Both the position numbers and the translations under genes were made by a program. From Spirochaetaceae bacterium (GTDB lineage: Bacteria; Spirochaetota; Spirochaetia; DSM-2461), in contig JAEINM010000099.1 in NCBI GenBank assembly GCA_016342385.1, positions 1 to 11,015 of the forward strand: a stretch of DNA of 11,015 nucleotides. Reading direction: 5' to 3'. Below, one piece after another: positions 1 to 6,831 of this stretch. Position 1 is the stretch's first letter. Each line of letters starts with the position of its first letter. The notes under the pieces were generated by a model that had not been told where the DNA came from, did no database searches, and saw only the letters and a program-made list of their open reading frames with translations.

Positions 1-1
1 T

Positions 2-766
2 ATCCCTTCTTCCGAAGAAATTGCTGTAGAAGAATTATATGGATCGTGGCTTAAGGAATTGCATGAAGAACTTTCTGTCAATATCATCATTCCTCCTCTG
101 GATCCGATGGGATTATCACCAGGTTTATTCCGACAGAATATTTCAATAGAGAGAAGAACTCTTATAAGTGATTACCTATACAACTTATACAGAGATCAAA
201 TGAGTGATGATCATAAGATTACGATTCTCAGTACTGGGGACGGGTCAATACAGGCTCTTGAACTGGCAAAGAAATATTCCGTTTCCGATAAAATTATCCT
301 CTTATCTCCTGTTCATAATAATCAGTCCATATCTGGGGGCACTATATTTCATAAACTTTCCGGAGTCCCTCTCGTTCACTATCTTATTCCGTGGCTGCCC
401 GATTCTTATGGGAGTCATAGAATGGCCTCTTATGATATTCTCAATGATAAACTCAATGAGGATTTTCAGAATCTCTATGGAAAAAATTATCCCCGATATA
501 TCAATATGTATTATAGGAGAGATCTGAAAAAGCAAATTGATTTTTTATCGAATTCTCTGGAAGAGATTAAAAAGAATCGGTTTTTTATTATATATGGAGA
601 CGACGATCAGAGTTATAGTCTGGAAGGTTTCGAGAGATTAGGTGATCAACTGACACAAGGGGGTAGTGAAGTTTCAATAATGCGTATTCCCCAGTCGGGA
701 AGGCTGATTTTATTTGATAATGGAAGAGAGAGAGTTCTGGACTTGATCAGCATATTGCTTCAGTAG
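2..766 (+). CDS. Alpha/beta-hydrolase-like protein, apparently catalytically degenerate (5' partial)
   Basis: The reading frame is open from the left edge of the window to the TAG at 764-766, so the true start lies upstream; the TTG at 59 is just an internal Leu codon. The visible 255 residues read like the core and C-terminus of an alpha/beta hydrolase. A strand-turn-helix ILSTGDGSIQAL (about nt 224-259) sits where the nucleophile elbow G-x-S-x-G should be, followed by a KIILLSP strand, a helical lid-like stretch, then FFIIYGDDD (about 581-607), the usual strand carrying the acid. The end, IPQSGRLILFDN, resembles the loop that normally carries the catalytic His. Aligned by eye, the nucleophile position is Gly and the His position is Arg (701-703), so the protein may be a non-catalytic relative. 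No signal peptide can be judged because the N-terminus is missing. The fold call rests on pattern only; the function is unknown. Confidence 0.55.
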   Translation: MPSSEEIAVEELYGSWLKELHEELSVNIIIPPLDPMGLSPGLFRQNISIERRTLISDYLYNLYRDQMSDDHKITILSTGDGSIQALELAKKYSVSDKIILLSPVHNNQSISGGTIFHKLSGVPLVHYLIPWLPDSYGSHRMASYDILNDKLNEDFQNLYGKNYPRYINMYYRRDLKKQIDFLSNSLEEIKKNRFFIIYGDDDQSYSLEGFERLGDQLTQGGSEVSIMRIPQSGRLILFDNGRERVLDLISILLQ

Positions 767-896
767 AACTTTGTAAAATTCTATACCCCCCAAATATTTA
801 ACAGATGCTTTAGAGAGAGTTTTTTTATCTGAAGTGTAAAAGTAAAAGTTAGATTTGCTCATTTAAAAAAAGCTCTGATAGATTAAGAAATTCAAA

Positions 897-907
897 TGTG
901 TTATATT
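897..907 (+). promoter_or_regulatory. Candidate extended -10 promoter for glnS
   Basis: TATATT at 902-907 is preceded by TG at 899-900 with one base between, which is the extended -10 pattern. The -35 position at 17-bp spacing (TAGATT, 879-884) is poor, as is usual for extended -10 promoters. Transcription would start near 914, giving a leader of about 85 nt that contains the hairpin at 946-959. This is by-eye matching in AT-rich DNA, so confidence is limited. Confidence 0.35.
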
Positions 908-945
908 ATTACTCGTTCATTTTATTAGACGAAATGTGCTGATGT

Positions 946-959
946 GACACTGAGGTGTC
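946..959 (+). other. Small stem-loop in the glnS leader
   Basis: GACAC (946-950) and GTGTC (955-959) are perfect complements around a TGAG tetraloop. GAT at 941-943 can extend the stem with ATC at 967-969 across bulges. It lies about 40 nt upstream of the glnS start and has no T-tract, so it is not a terminator. No T-box or riboswitch core is recognisable. It could stabilise the leader or be incidental. Confidence 0.3.
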
Positions 960-999
960 CCCACGCATCATCTATATTTTGATATGAATGGGAGATAGG

Positions 1000-2718
1000 A
1001 TGGGAAAAGAAAACATTATAAACGCAGACGAAAACGATAAAGGGAAAAAGGGACCGGACTTTATCAGACAGATTATTAACCGTGATCTGGAAACCGGAAA
1101 AAACGGAACCAGGGTACATACAAGATTCCCTCCGGAACCAAATGGTTACCTTCATATCGGTCATGCCAAATCAATTTGCCTGAATTTCGGTATTGCAGAA
1201 GATTATGAGGGCGGTCTCTACAACCTCCGATTTGATGATACGAATCCTGAAAAAGAGGAAACTGAATACGTTGAAGCTATTAAAGAGGATATTAAATGGC
1301 TTGGTTTTGACTGGAAGGATCGTCTCTTCTTTGCCTCTGATTACTTTGATAAGTTTTATGAGTTTGCTCTTGAGCTTGTGAATAGCGGAAAAGCCTATGT
1401 CGATAGTCTCCCTGCTGAAGAAATCCGCGAATATAGAGGCACTCCTACAAAACCCGGGAAAAACTCTCCCTATAGAGACAGACCAATAGAAGAGAACCTG
1501 GAAATGCTTGAGAATATGAAAAATGGAAAATACAAAGACGGGGAGCATATATTAAGAGCTAAAATAGATATGTCCCATGTCAATATGAATATGAGAGATC
1601 CGGCTATCTACAGAATCAAGAACGCTAGACATCACAGGACCGGCGATAAATGGCATATCTATCCTATGTATGATTTTGCTCATGGATATGAAGATGCCAT
1701 CGAGGGTATTACTCACTCAATATGCACTCTCGAATTTGAAAATCACAGGCCCCTTTATGACTGGTTTCTCAATAATGTTTCTGCACCCTGTCATCCTCAG
1801 CAGATCGAGTTTGCCAGATTGAATTTAAGTTATACAGTTATGAGCAAAAGACTGCTGCTGGAGCTTGTTACATCCAATCTTGTCGATGGATGGGATGATC
1901 CCCGGATGCCCACTATATCCGGATTCAGAAGACGAGGAGTGACTCCCACAGCCATTAGAAAATTTGCCAAAGAGATTGGTGTCTCCAAAGTGAACAGTCT
2001 GATAGATATGAATTTCTTTTACTACATCATTAGAGAAGAGATGAATGAGACTGCCGACAGGGTCATGGCAGTACTCGATCCTTTAAGAGTAGTTATAACC
2101 AATTATGAAGAGGGTAAAACAGAAGAGTTCGATGCTGATAATAATCCACAGATTGAAGATGGCGGAACCAGAAAAATCCCTTTTTCAAGAGAGATTTATA
2201 TTGAGCGCGATGATTTTATGGAAGACGCCCCTAAGAAATTTTTCAGACTGGCTCCTGGACGGGAAGTACGCCTGAAACACGCTTATTTTTTAACCTGTAA
2301 TGATCTTATCAAAGATAAAGAAGGGAATGTCACCGAACTTCACTGTACCATAGACCCAGAGACAAGAGGGGGCAATGCTCCCGACGGTAGAAAGGTGAAA
2401 GGTACAATTCACTGGGTTTCAGCCGCTCATGCCATAGATGCGGAAGTGAGACTCTACGATAATCTTTTTACACTGGAAGACATGGCGGATATGGAAGAGG
2501 GGAAAGAGTATAAGGATTATCTCAATCCTGAATCAGAGATTATTCTTAAAAACTGCAAAGTTGAACCTTCTCTTGCTCATGCCGTTCCGGGGGCTCCTTA
2601 TCAGTTTTTGAGAAAGGGGTATTTCAGCGCCGACTCCAAGTATCACACCAGGGAAAAACCTGTATTTAATAGAGTTGTAGCCTTAAAAGATTCCTGGGCG
2701 AAACTACAGAAGAAATAA
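1000..2718 (+). CDS. glnS: Glutaminyl-tRNA synthetase
   Basis: This cytoplasmic class I synthetase charges tRNA-Gln with glutamine using ATP. The catalytic core opens with PPEPNGYLHIGHAKS, with the HIGH signature at residues 52-55. The second signature is VMSKR, with MSKR at 281-284, the GlnRS form of KMSKS. LRFDDTNP, YPMYDFAHG, WDDPRMPTISG and GRKVKGTIHWVSAAHA are all characteristic of GlnRS rather than GluRS. The C-terminal anticodon-binding beta-barrels are complete, ending in KPVFNRVVALKDSWAKL. Length is 572 residues against about 550 for E. coli GlnRS, the extra being mostly a charged N-terminal extension. ATG at 1000 is preferred over ATG at 988 because GGGAG at 990-994 sits about 5 nt upstream of it, while the earlier ATG lacks a ribosome site. 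Bacterial GlnRS has a patchy distribution; many bacteria instead make Gln-tRNA by transamidation. The stop lies just before the tandem array. Confidence 0.97.
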   Translation: MGKENIINADENDKGKKGPDFIRQIINRDLETGKNGTRVHTRFPPEPNGYLHIGHAKSICLNFGIAEDYEGGLYNLRFDDTNPEKEETEYVEAIKEDIKWLGFDWKDRLFFASDYFDKFYEFALELVNSGKAYVDSLPAEEIREYRGTPTKPGKNSPYRDRPIEENLEMLENMKNGKYKDGEHILRAKIDMSHVNMNMRDPAIYRIKNARHHRTGDKWHIYPMYDFAHGYEDAIEGITHSICTLEFENHRPLYDWFLNNVSAPCHPQQIEFARLNLSYTVMSKRLLLELVTSNLVDGWDDPRMPTISGFRRRGVTPTAIRKFAKEIGVSKVNSLIDMNFFYYIIREEMNETADRVMAVLDPLRVVITNYEEGKTEEFDADNNPQIEDGGTRKIPFSREIYIERDDFMEDAPKKFFRLAPGREVRLKHAYFLTCNDLIKDKEGNVTELHCTIDPETRGGNAPDGRKVKGTIHWVSAAHAIDAEVRLYDNLFTLEDMADMEEGKEYKDYLNPESEIILKNCKVEPSLAHAVPGAPYQFLRKGYFSADSKYHTREKPVFNRVVALKDSWAKLQKK

Positions 2719-2720
2719 AC

Positions 2721-2902
2721 GGGGCAGCCGATTTTATCACGTTGAGACAGGGCATGCCAATTTTATCACGTTGAGACAGGGCATGCCGATTTTATCACGT
2801 TGAGACAGGGCATGTCGATTTTATCACGTTGAGACAGGGCAGCCGATTTTATCACGTTGAGACAGGGCATGTCGATTTTATCACGTTGAGACAGGGCATG
2901 CC
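2721..2902. repeat. Tandem array of six 29-bp units between converging glnS and psuG
   Basis: The unit has a near-invariant core, ATTTTATCACGTTGAGACAG, followed by GGCATGCC or a variant. Copies start at 2730, 2759, 2788, 2817, 2845 and 2874; five are 29 bp and the fourth is 28 bp. The tails vary: GGCATGCC in copies 1, 2 and 6, GGCATGTC in 3 and 5, GGCAGCC in 4. The GGGGCAGCC just before copy 1 (2721-2729) looks like the tail of an earlier, lost unit. Copies abut with no spacers, so this is not a CRISPR array. The array fills nearly all of the gap between the glnS stop and the psuG stop. It could be a slippage-expanded array that grew from one arm of the terminal palindrome, or repeated ends of a mobile element. 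Confidence 0.95.
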
Positions 2903-2910
2903 CTGTCTTT
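2889..2910 (+). terminator. Perfect 20-bp palindrome, possible terminator for glnS
   Basis: AGACAGGGCATGCCCTGTCT at 2889-2908 is a perfect palindrome. Its left half is the end of repeat copy 6 and its right half is unique. In RNA it gives an 8-bp stem with a CAUG loop, followed on the + strand by only UUU then ACUU, a weak U-tract. On the minus strand it begins directly after the psuG stop codon, but no T-run follows there. It could act as a weak terminator for glnS and as a 3'-end stabiliser for psuG mRNA. The symmetry is certain; the function is inferred. Confidence 0.45.
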
Positions 2911-3826
2911 ACTTCAATCGGCTATATGCCACGGCCGTTTTTGCCGCCAGTTCAGCGTTGTTAAGAACAAGCTGGATATTGGATGCAAGGCTGTCCCCTC
3001 CGGTCAGCTCTGAGACTCGAGCCAATAGGAATGGGGTAGACTCTTTTCCTTTGATCCCATTTTCCTGAAGCTCAGTCAGTGCTGTATTGATGGCTTCATT
3101 TATAATCTCATCATCCATAGCAAATTCTTCCGGGATGGGATTGGCTATTACTGCACCGCCTTTCAGATCCATATCCCATTTCGCTTTTAATACAGATGCT
3201 ATTTCATCGGTACTGTCCAGTCTGTAGTCAGCTTTAAAACCGCTTTTGGGGGTGTAGAAAGCGGGAACATCATCTGTCCCGTAGCCAATGACCGGTACGC
3301 CATTTGTTTCCAGGTATTCCAGCGTCAGACCGATATCCAGTATGGATTTTGCTCCGGCGCAGAAGACGGCCACATTGGTCTTTGACAGTTCCTGCAGGTC
3401 TGCCGAAATATCGAAGGTACTTTCTGCTCCTCTATGGACTCCTCCGATTCCTCCTGTGGCAAAGATTTTTATTCCCGCCATTGAAGCTATAATCATGGTT
3501 GAGGCAACTGTCGTGGCACCGTCTTTGCCCGCGGCGGCAATAAAGGGGATGTCCCTACGGCTGACCTTTGTCACTTCCTGGCCGGCCTTTCCCAGGTAGT
3601 CCAGTTCATCGGAACTCAATCCCGCCTTCAGTTTTCCGCCAATTATGGCAATAGTGGCCGGAACAGCGCCGTTTTTTCTTATGATATCTTCAACTTTTTT
3701 AGCGGTTTCCACATTCTGAGGGTATGGCATCCCGTGGGAGATAATTGTCGATTCCAAAGCCACTACGGGCTTTCCCTCAGCCAGGGCATTGTTGACTTCG
3801 CTGTGTATTTCAAGATAGTTTTTCAT
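2909..3826 (-). CDS. psuG: Pseudouridine-5'-phosphate glycosidase
   Basis: PsuG reversibly splits the C-C glycosidic bond of pseudouridine 5'-phosphate, giving uracil and ribose 5-phosphate, in the cytoplasm. The whole length (305 residues; E. coli about 312) matches the family: VVALESTIISHG with the active-site Glu at residue 25, VTKVSRRD, FATGGIGGVHRGAESTFDISADL with the metal-ligand Asp at 139, CAGAKSILD with the Schiff-base Lys at 160, NPIPEEFAM, and the end signature GKESTPFLLARVSELTGGDSLASNIQLV. The offset of six from E. coli Glu31 and Lys166 is constant, which supports the start at 3826. GGAG at 3839-3842 lies about 12 nt upstream, a longish spacing. The gene starts 4 nt after the psuK stop, so the two are almost surely co-transcribed and coupled. 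The stop abuts the 20-bp palindrome. Confidence 0.97.
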   Translation of the reverse strand: MKNYLEIHSEVNNALAEGKPVVALESTIISHGMPYPQNVETAKKVEDIIRKNGAVPATIAIIGGKLKAGLSSDELDYLGKAGQEVTKVSRRDIPFIAAAGKDGATTVASTMIIASMAGIKIFATGGIGGVHRGAESTFDISADLQELSKTNVAVFCAGAKSILDIGLTLEYLETNGVPVIGYGTDDVPAFYTPKSGFKADYRLDSTDEIASVLKAKWDMDLKGGAVIANPIPEEFAMDDEIINEAINTALTELQENGIKGKESTPFLLARVSELTGGDSLASNIQLVLNNAELAAKTAVAYSRLK

Positions 3827-3830
3827 ATTC

Positions 3831-4919
3831 TTATTTGTCTCCTTTCATCATTTTTTGTATGTATTCTACGGTAAGGTTTTTGTTTATGGTATCTTCATGG
3901 AGTACGGTGAGTGCCGAGGCTGAAGAAGCAAAATCAAGAGTTTGAATGATGGAATAATCCATCAGGAAGCAATAGGTCAGTGCTGCTGTAAAAGCATCTC
4001 CCGCCCCAGTCGTGTTGACAGGCTTGACTGGTTCACTTTTATAGAGGAATGACTGATCTGAGTCACTGTAGAGAATCCCCTTTTCACCCATGGTCAGAAA
4101 GACTCTTTTTACTCCTTTATCCAGAAGGACGAGAGATGCCTTTTTCATATCATCGAGACTGTAGATTTTCATGCCCGAAAGGACTTCCGCCTCCAGTATA
4201 TTGGGCTTTATGGTATGAAACCTTCCTATGATATCTTTCACTTTCTCAGCTTTTGCAGTTGAAACTGTATCGATAAAAATTGCCATGTTTCTGTATTTGG
4301 AAATCAGATGATTGATAATTTCCCCGGGAAGATTGGCATCAATTACAAGAATTGAAGCCGAATTGATCAGTCTGTGATTCCTGTCTATATAATCCGTATT
4401 AAAATTGTCCATGATAGACATGGAGGATATGGCGGAAATCATATCTTTTTTTTCATCCAGTATGGAAAGATACGTAGATGTCGGAGACTCATTGAGGATT
4501 TTTACATGGTTCATATCCACTCCGGCTGATTTTGTATCTTCCAGTAGCTGTTTTCCATAGAGATCATTTCCCAAAAGAGTCAGTAGTTTGACAGAGATGC
4601 CGAGGCGGGACAGGTTTTCCGCAATATTTCTCCCCACTCCTCCAGCCGATACATGCACTGTTCCGGGATTGGAATCGCGGCTGATAAAAGCTGAGGAGGG
4701 TGAGCCCTGGATATCCATGTTTGATCCGCCTATTACGACAGCATAGGGTTCATCTTTTAAGATGTAACCTTTTCCTTTTATATACCCTTTTTCTGACAGA
4801 TTCATTATGTGCCCTGCTACAGCTGAACGGCTTATATTCAGTATGGCGGCACAATCTTTCTGGCTGATAAGAGGATTCTCTTTTATGAGATTGAGAACTT
4901 CTTCTTCTCGCTTTGTCAT
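3831..4919 (-). CDS. psuK: HTH-fused PfkB-family pseudouridine kinase
   Basis: The protein phosphorylates pseudouridine at the 5' position, making the substrate for PsuG. It has 362 residues. Residues 1-55 form a winged helix-turn-helix (TKREEEVLNLIKENPLISQ, then SRSAVAGHIMNLSEKGYIKGKGYIL). The ribokinase/PfkB fold runs from about 60 to the end: AVVIGGSNMD opening strand, first signature GGVGRNIAENLSRLG at 93-107, KPNILEAE, and second signature NTTGAGDAF with catalytic Asp308. E. coli PsuK lacks the HTH; its relative YeiI has the same HTH-kinase layout. The start at 4919 has GGAG (4925-4928) 5 nt upstream. An ATG at 4955 in the same frame would add 12 residues but has no ribosome site; it coincides with the predicted transcription start. 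The pairing with psuG makes pseudouridine the likely substrate. The HTH next to a large inverted repeat suggests autoregulation (inference). Confidence 0.9.
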   Translation of the reverse strand: MTKREEEVLNLIKENPLISQKDCAAILNISRSAVAGHIMNLSEKGYIKGKGYILKDEPYAVVIGGSNMDIQGSPSSAFISRDSNPGTVHVSAGGVGRNIAENLSRLGISVKLLTLLGNDLYGKQLLEDTKSAGVDMNHVKILNESPTSTYLSILDEKKDMISAISSMSIMDNFNTDYIDRNHRLINSASILVIDANLPGEIINHLISKYRNMAIFIDTVSTAKAEKVKDIIGRFHTIKPNILEAEVLSGMKIYSLDDMKKASLVLLDKGVKRVFLTMGEKGILYSDSDQSFLYKSEPVKPVNTTGAGDAFTAALTYCFLMDYSIIQTLDFASSASALTVLHEDTINKNLTVEYIQKMMKGDK

Positions 4920-4923
4920 AAAA

Positions 4924-4964
4924 ACTCCAAACATGTGCTTGCGTAACAAGCACATGTTTGGAGT
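4924..4964 (-). promoter_or_regulatory. 18-bp-arm perfect inverted repeat over -10, +1 and RBS of psuK (likely operator)
   Basis: ACTCCAAACATGTGCTTG at 4924-4941 is exactly the reverse complement of 4947-4964, with a 5-bp centre at 4942-4946. Each arm contains ACATGT (4931-4936 and 4952-4957), and the two hexamers are 21 bp apart centre to centre, about two helical turns, as expected for a dimeric repressor bound to one DNA face. One end overlaps the -10 box; the other holds the GGAG ribosome site of psuK. The HTH of PsuK is the obvious candidate binder. In an RNA read through from upstream, the same repeat would fold into a stable hairpin hiding the ribosome site. The symmetry is seen directly; both roles are inferred. 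Confidence 0.8.
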
Positions 4965-4990
4965 ATAGGCGTTTATGAGGAGAATTGCAA
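4962..4990 (-). promoter_or_regulatory. psuKG promoter (TTGCAA-17-TATACT)
   Basis: Read on the minus strand, TTGCAA (4990-4985) and TATACT (4967-4962) are separated by exactly 17 bp, a good sigma-70-type match. Transcription should start near 4955, about 36 nt before the psuK ATG. The -35 box lies about 20 bp past the stop of the upstream lipoprotein gene, with no terminator between. The last three bases of the -10 box are inside the 18-bp-arm inverted repeat, so a protein bound there would compete with RNA polymerase. Confidence 0.65.
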
Positions 4991-5009
4991 CGGGAAATCA
5001 GCAGTTCAT

Positions 5010-6752
5010 CTATTCAAAAATAATTTCATCAATCGAAACATCCATTATTAACGTACCTGCCCTAAGGGCTTTAAGCAGCTGAGGCTCGGACAATTCCAGA
5101 TAGAGCATCAATTGGTTTTTAACGGGTTCTTCCGCTCCTCTGCCCAGATCCTTCAGATTCTGCTTTAATTCATTCAAAGGAACTCGTACCCGGGTCCATC
5201 CGGCCTGTATACCAATATCCGCCCAGCCATAGGAATCATTCACAGAATCGTATATTTCCAGACCACCACTAGACAAAGATTCTGATTTAATTAAAAAAGT
5301 TAAGAAGTCATATTCCTTCCAGTTTTTTGCGAATGCTGTTTTGATGTAAAGGCTCATTTCCGGTTTGTCCTCATGGTCTATAAGGGACAGCTCTGCTGCA
5401 GCATGGAAATAATTTCCGGCAGGTCCATCGGGAAGGATTTGAAATTGAAGCTTTTGATCCTGAACTAGTTCATTCTTTTTAAGTACACCTTCGTCACTCT
5501 CCGAATAATCCCTGTAATTGGTTGAACCGTAGATTTCGCCATAAAAAGTCATTTCACTTATCTCGTCTTCAAAATTTTCGATAACTTCCGGGTGTCCCGG
5601 CTGTTTCCGTGTAAAAAATCCGATATTATCGACATCCACAGAAGCGTCCAAATCCAGTGAGTTTCTAAAATGGTACAGATAGATATTCTCATTTAAAAAA
5701 GTTGCCAATTCAATTTCAATCGGTGAGTCGGGATCCAGTGAGGCTTCATGCTGAAAAATTTCCAGGGTTTCCCAGGGTATTTTAATTGTATTCCATACTT
5801 CCGGTAATAATAGATGATAGGATTCAAATAAGTAATATTCATTTTTATGATACTGCTTTGCAGATATTGATACCATACTATACCCATGAGGTCTTATAGA
5901 GAGAGCTATCCCATCATAAGCAGCGGGATTGATTCCGGTCGGCAGATTGAAGTAAAATACGGCATCAGAATCTTCCCAGTCAGTAATCAGATCAAGCTGA
6001 TCAAATTCTGCCTTAAATGTATAACGGGCAAAACCATTATTGTTCTCTCTGATTGTGTTGACGCTTCCCTCTGTATATACAATTCTCTCTCCATAGGCCT
6101 CTTCAAAGTTGTGCAATGAAATATCACTGATTTCACTCTCAAAATCCTCAATAATGGTGGTTACTGTAGCGCTTCCTTCGGTATGCACGAATTCCCGTTT
6201 ATAGAAATTTATTTCAGAGTCCAATGGTTTTGATATATTAAATCCTCCGGGATCGAATCCCGTTATATAACCTCCCAGAACCTGAGCTGATTCAATTTCA
6301 ATCAGCTGCATGTTCAATTTATATTGGTTTTCCAGGATGTCAATAAATCCTGTTAAAATCATATCAGCTCCCAATTGCTGTCCAAGTGAGACCTGCTGCT
6401 CCTGATCTACCATAGCGGATAACTGATAGGCGGATTCTTCAAAAATCCTGTCTAAAGCCTGGCGGCTTACTATGCGTATGTTATTTCCCACTCTGTTCGC
6501 TATTTCGGTGGTCAAGCCGTTTATAAGATAATCACTTAGTTCACTAATTTCACCGCCAGTTGTAAAGTAATAGACTGCCAGTACAATTTCCTGATCCGAT
6601 AGTAGATCCACAGCGCTATCAGCAGCTAGTATAATAAGCTGATCGATATCGATAAGTTCTGCAGGTTCAGTTCCATCGGATGTGCTGGTACAGGAAAATG
6701 ATATGATCAGTAAAATAATAAGTAAAAAACAGAAAATAGATAATCTTTTCAT
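5010..6752 (-). CDS. Lipoprotein with CsgG/LpoB-like domain and two C-terminal beta-sandwich repeats
   Basis: This is a predicted 580-residue lipoprotein. MKRLSIF, a hydrophobic stretch and SFSC place the lipidated Cys at 21; Ser at -3 is a loose lipobox. Residues about 53-165 look like the CsgG/LpoB/FlgO-type alpha/beta domain: IVLAVYYF, LINGLTTEIANR, IRIVSRQALDRIFEES, then LGQQLGADMILTGFI and a strand with VLGGYITGF. Two similar segments follow: about 200-380, opening IIEDFESEIS and ending VDVDNIGFF, and about 389-580, opening VIENFEDEIS and ending VSIDEIIF. They resemble galactose-binding-like (CIA30/CBM-type) beta-sandwiches, possibly binding glycan or another envelope ligand. The start at 6752 is chosen over ATG at 6770 because AGAGGG lies about 5 nt upstream of it. 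CsgG-type proteins serve envelope assembly, secretion or peptidoglycan synthase activation; which applies here is unknown. There is no csg-like neighbour. Confidence 0.7.
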   Translation of the reverse strand: MKRLSIFCFLLIILLIISFSCTSTSDGTEPAELIDIDQLIILAADSAVDLLSDQEIVLAVYYFTTGGEISELSDYLINGLTTEIANRVGNNIRIVSRQALDRIFEESAYQLSAMVDQEQQVSLGQQLGADMILTGFIDILENQYKLNMQLIEIESAQVLGGYITGFDPGGFNISKPLDSEINFYKREFVHTEGSATVTTIIEDFESEISDISLHNFEEAYGERIVYTEGSVNTIRENNNGFARYTFKAEFDQLDLITDWEDSDAVFYFNLPTGINPAAYDGIALSIRPHGYSMVSISAKQYHKNEYYLFESYHLLLPEVWNTIKIPWETLEIFQHEASLDPDSPIEIELATFLNENIYLYHFRNSLDLDASVDVDNIGFFTRKQPGHPEVIENFEDEISEMTFYGEIYGSTNYRDYSESDEGVLKKNELVQDQKLQFQILPDGPAGNYFHAAAELSLIDHEDKPEMSLYIKTAFAKNWKEYDFLTFLIKSESLSSGGLEIYDSVNDSYGWADIGIQAGWTRVRVPLNELKQNLKDLGRGAEEPVKNQLMLYLELSEPQLLKALRAGTLIMDVSIDEIIFE

Positions 6753-6831
6753 GTCGGCCCTCTTATACATATAAACTCTTATAAATTATTACTCAAAAAC
6801 AAGAGGATTACATAAAAAATATTTCTGAGTC

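Noticed and set aside
802..833. Terminator after the first gene (CAGAT ... ATCTG with a T-run)
   Set aside because: The stem is only 5 bp with a loop of over 20 nt, and the T-run lies inside the loop.
988..999. Earlier glnS ATG at 988
   Set aside because: The ribosome site GGGAG lies between the two ATGs and serves the one at 1000.
914..999. T-box or other riboswitch controlling glnS
   Set aside because: The leader is too short, and no T-box core sequence or antiterminator/terminator pair is visible.
1171..1548. 125-codon frame opposite glnS
   Set aside because: It is fully antisense to a strongly conserved gene and has no recognisable product; treated as a shadow frame.
2721..2902. CRISPR array
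   Set aside because: The 29-bp units abut directly with no unique spacers, and no cas gene is present.
2721..2902. Iterons of a replication origin
   Set aside because: No rep or dnaA-type gene, no clear DnaA boxes and no AT-rich unwinding region beside it; the array sits between two metabolic gene ends.
2829..3068. Open frame of 79 codons on the + strand
   Set aside because: It reads through the tandem repeats and into the antisense of psuG, with no ribosome site of its own.
4920..4955. Longer psuK start at 4955 adding 12 residues
   Set aside because: It lies in the inverted repeat with no Shine-Dalgarno; ATG 4919 has GGAG at good spacing and starts right at the HTH. A leaderless start is not excluded.
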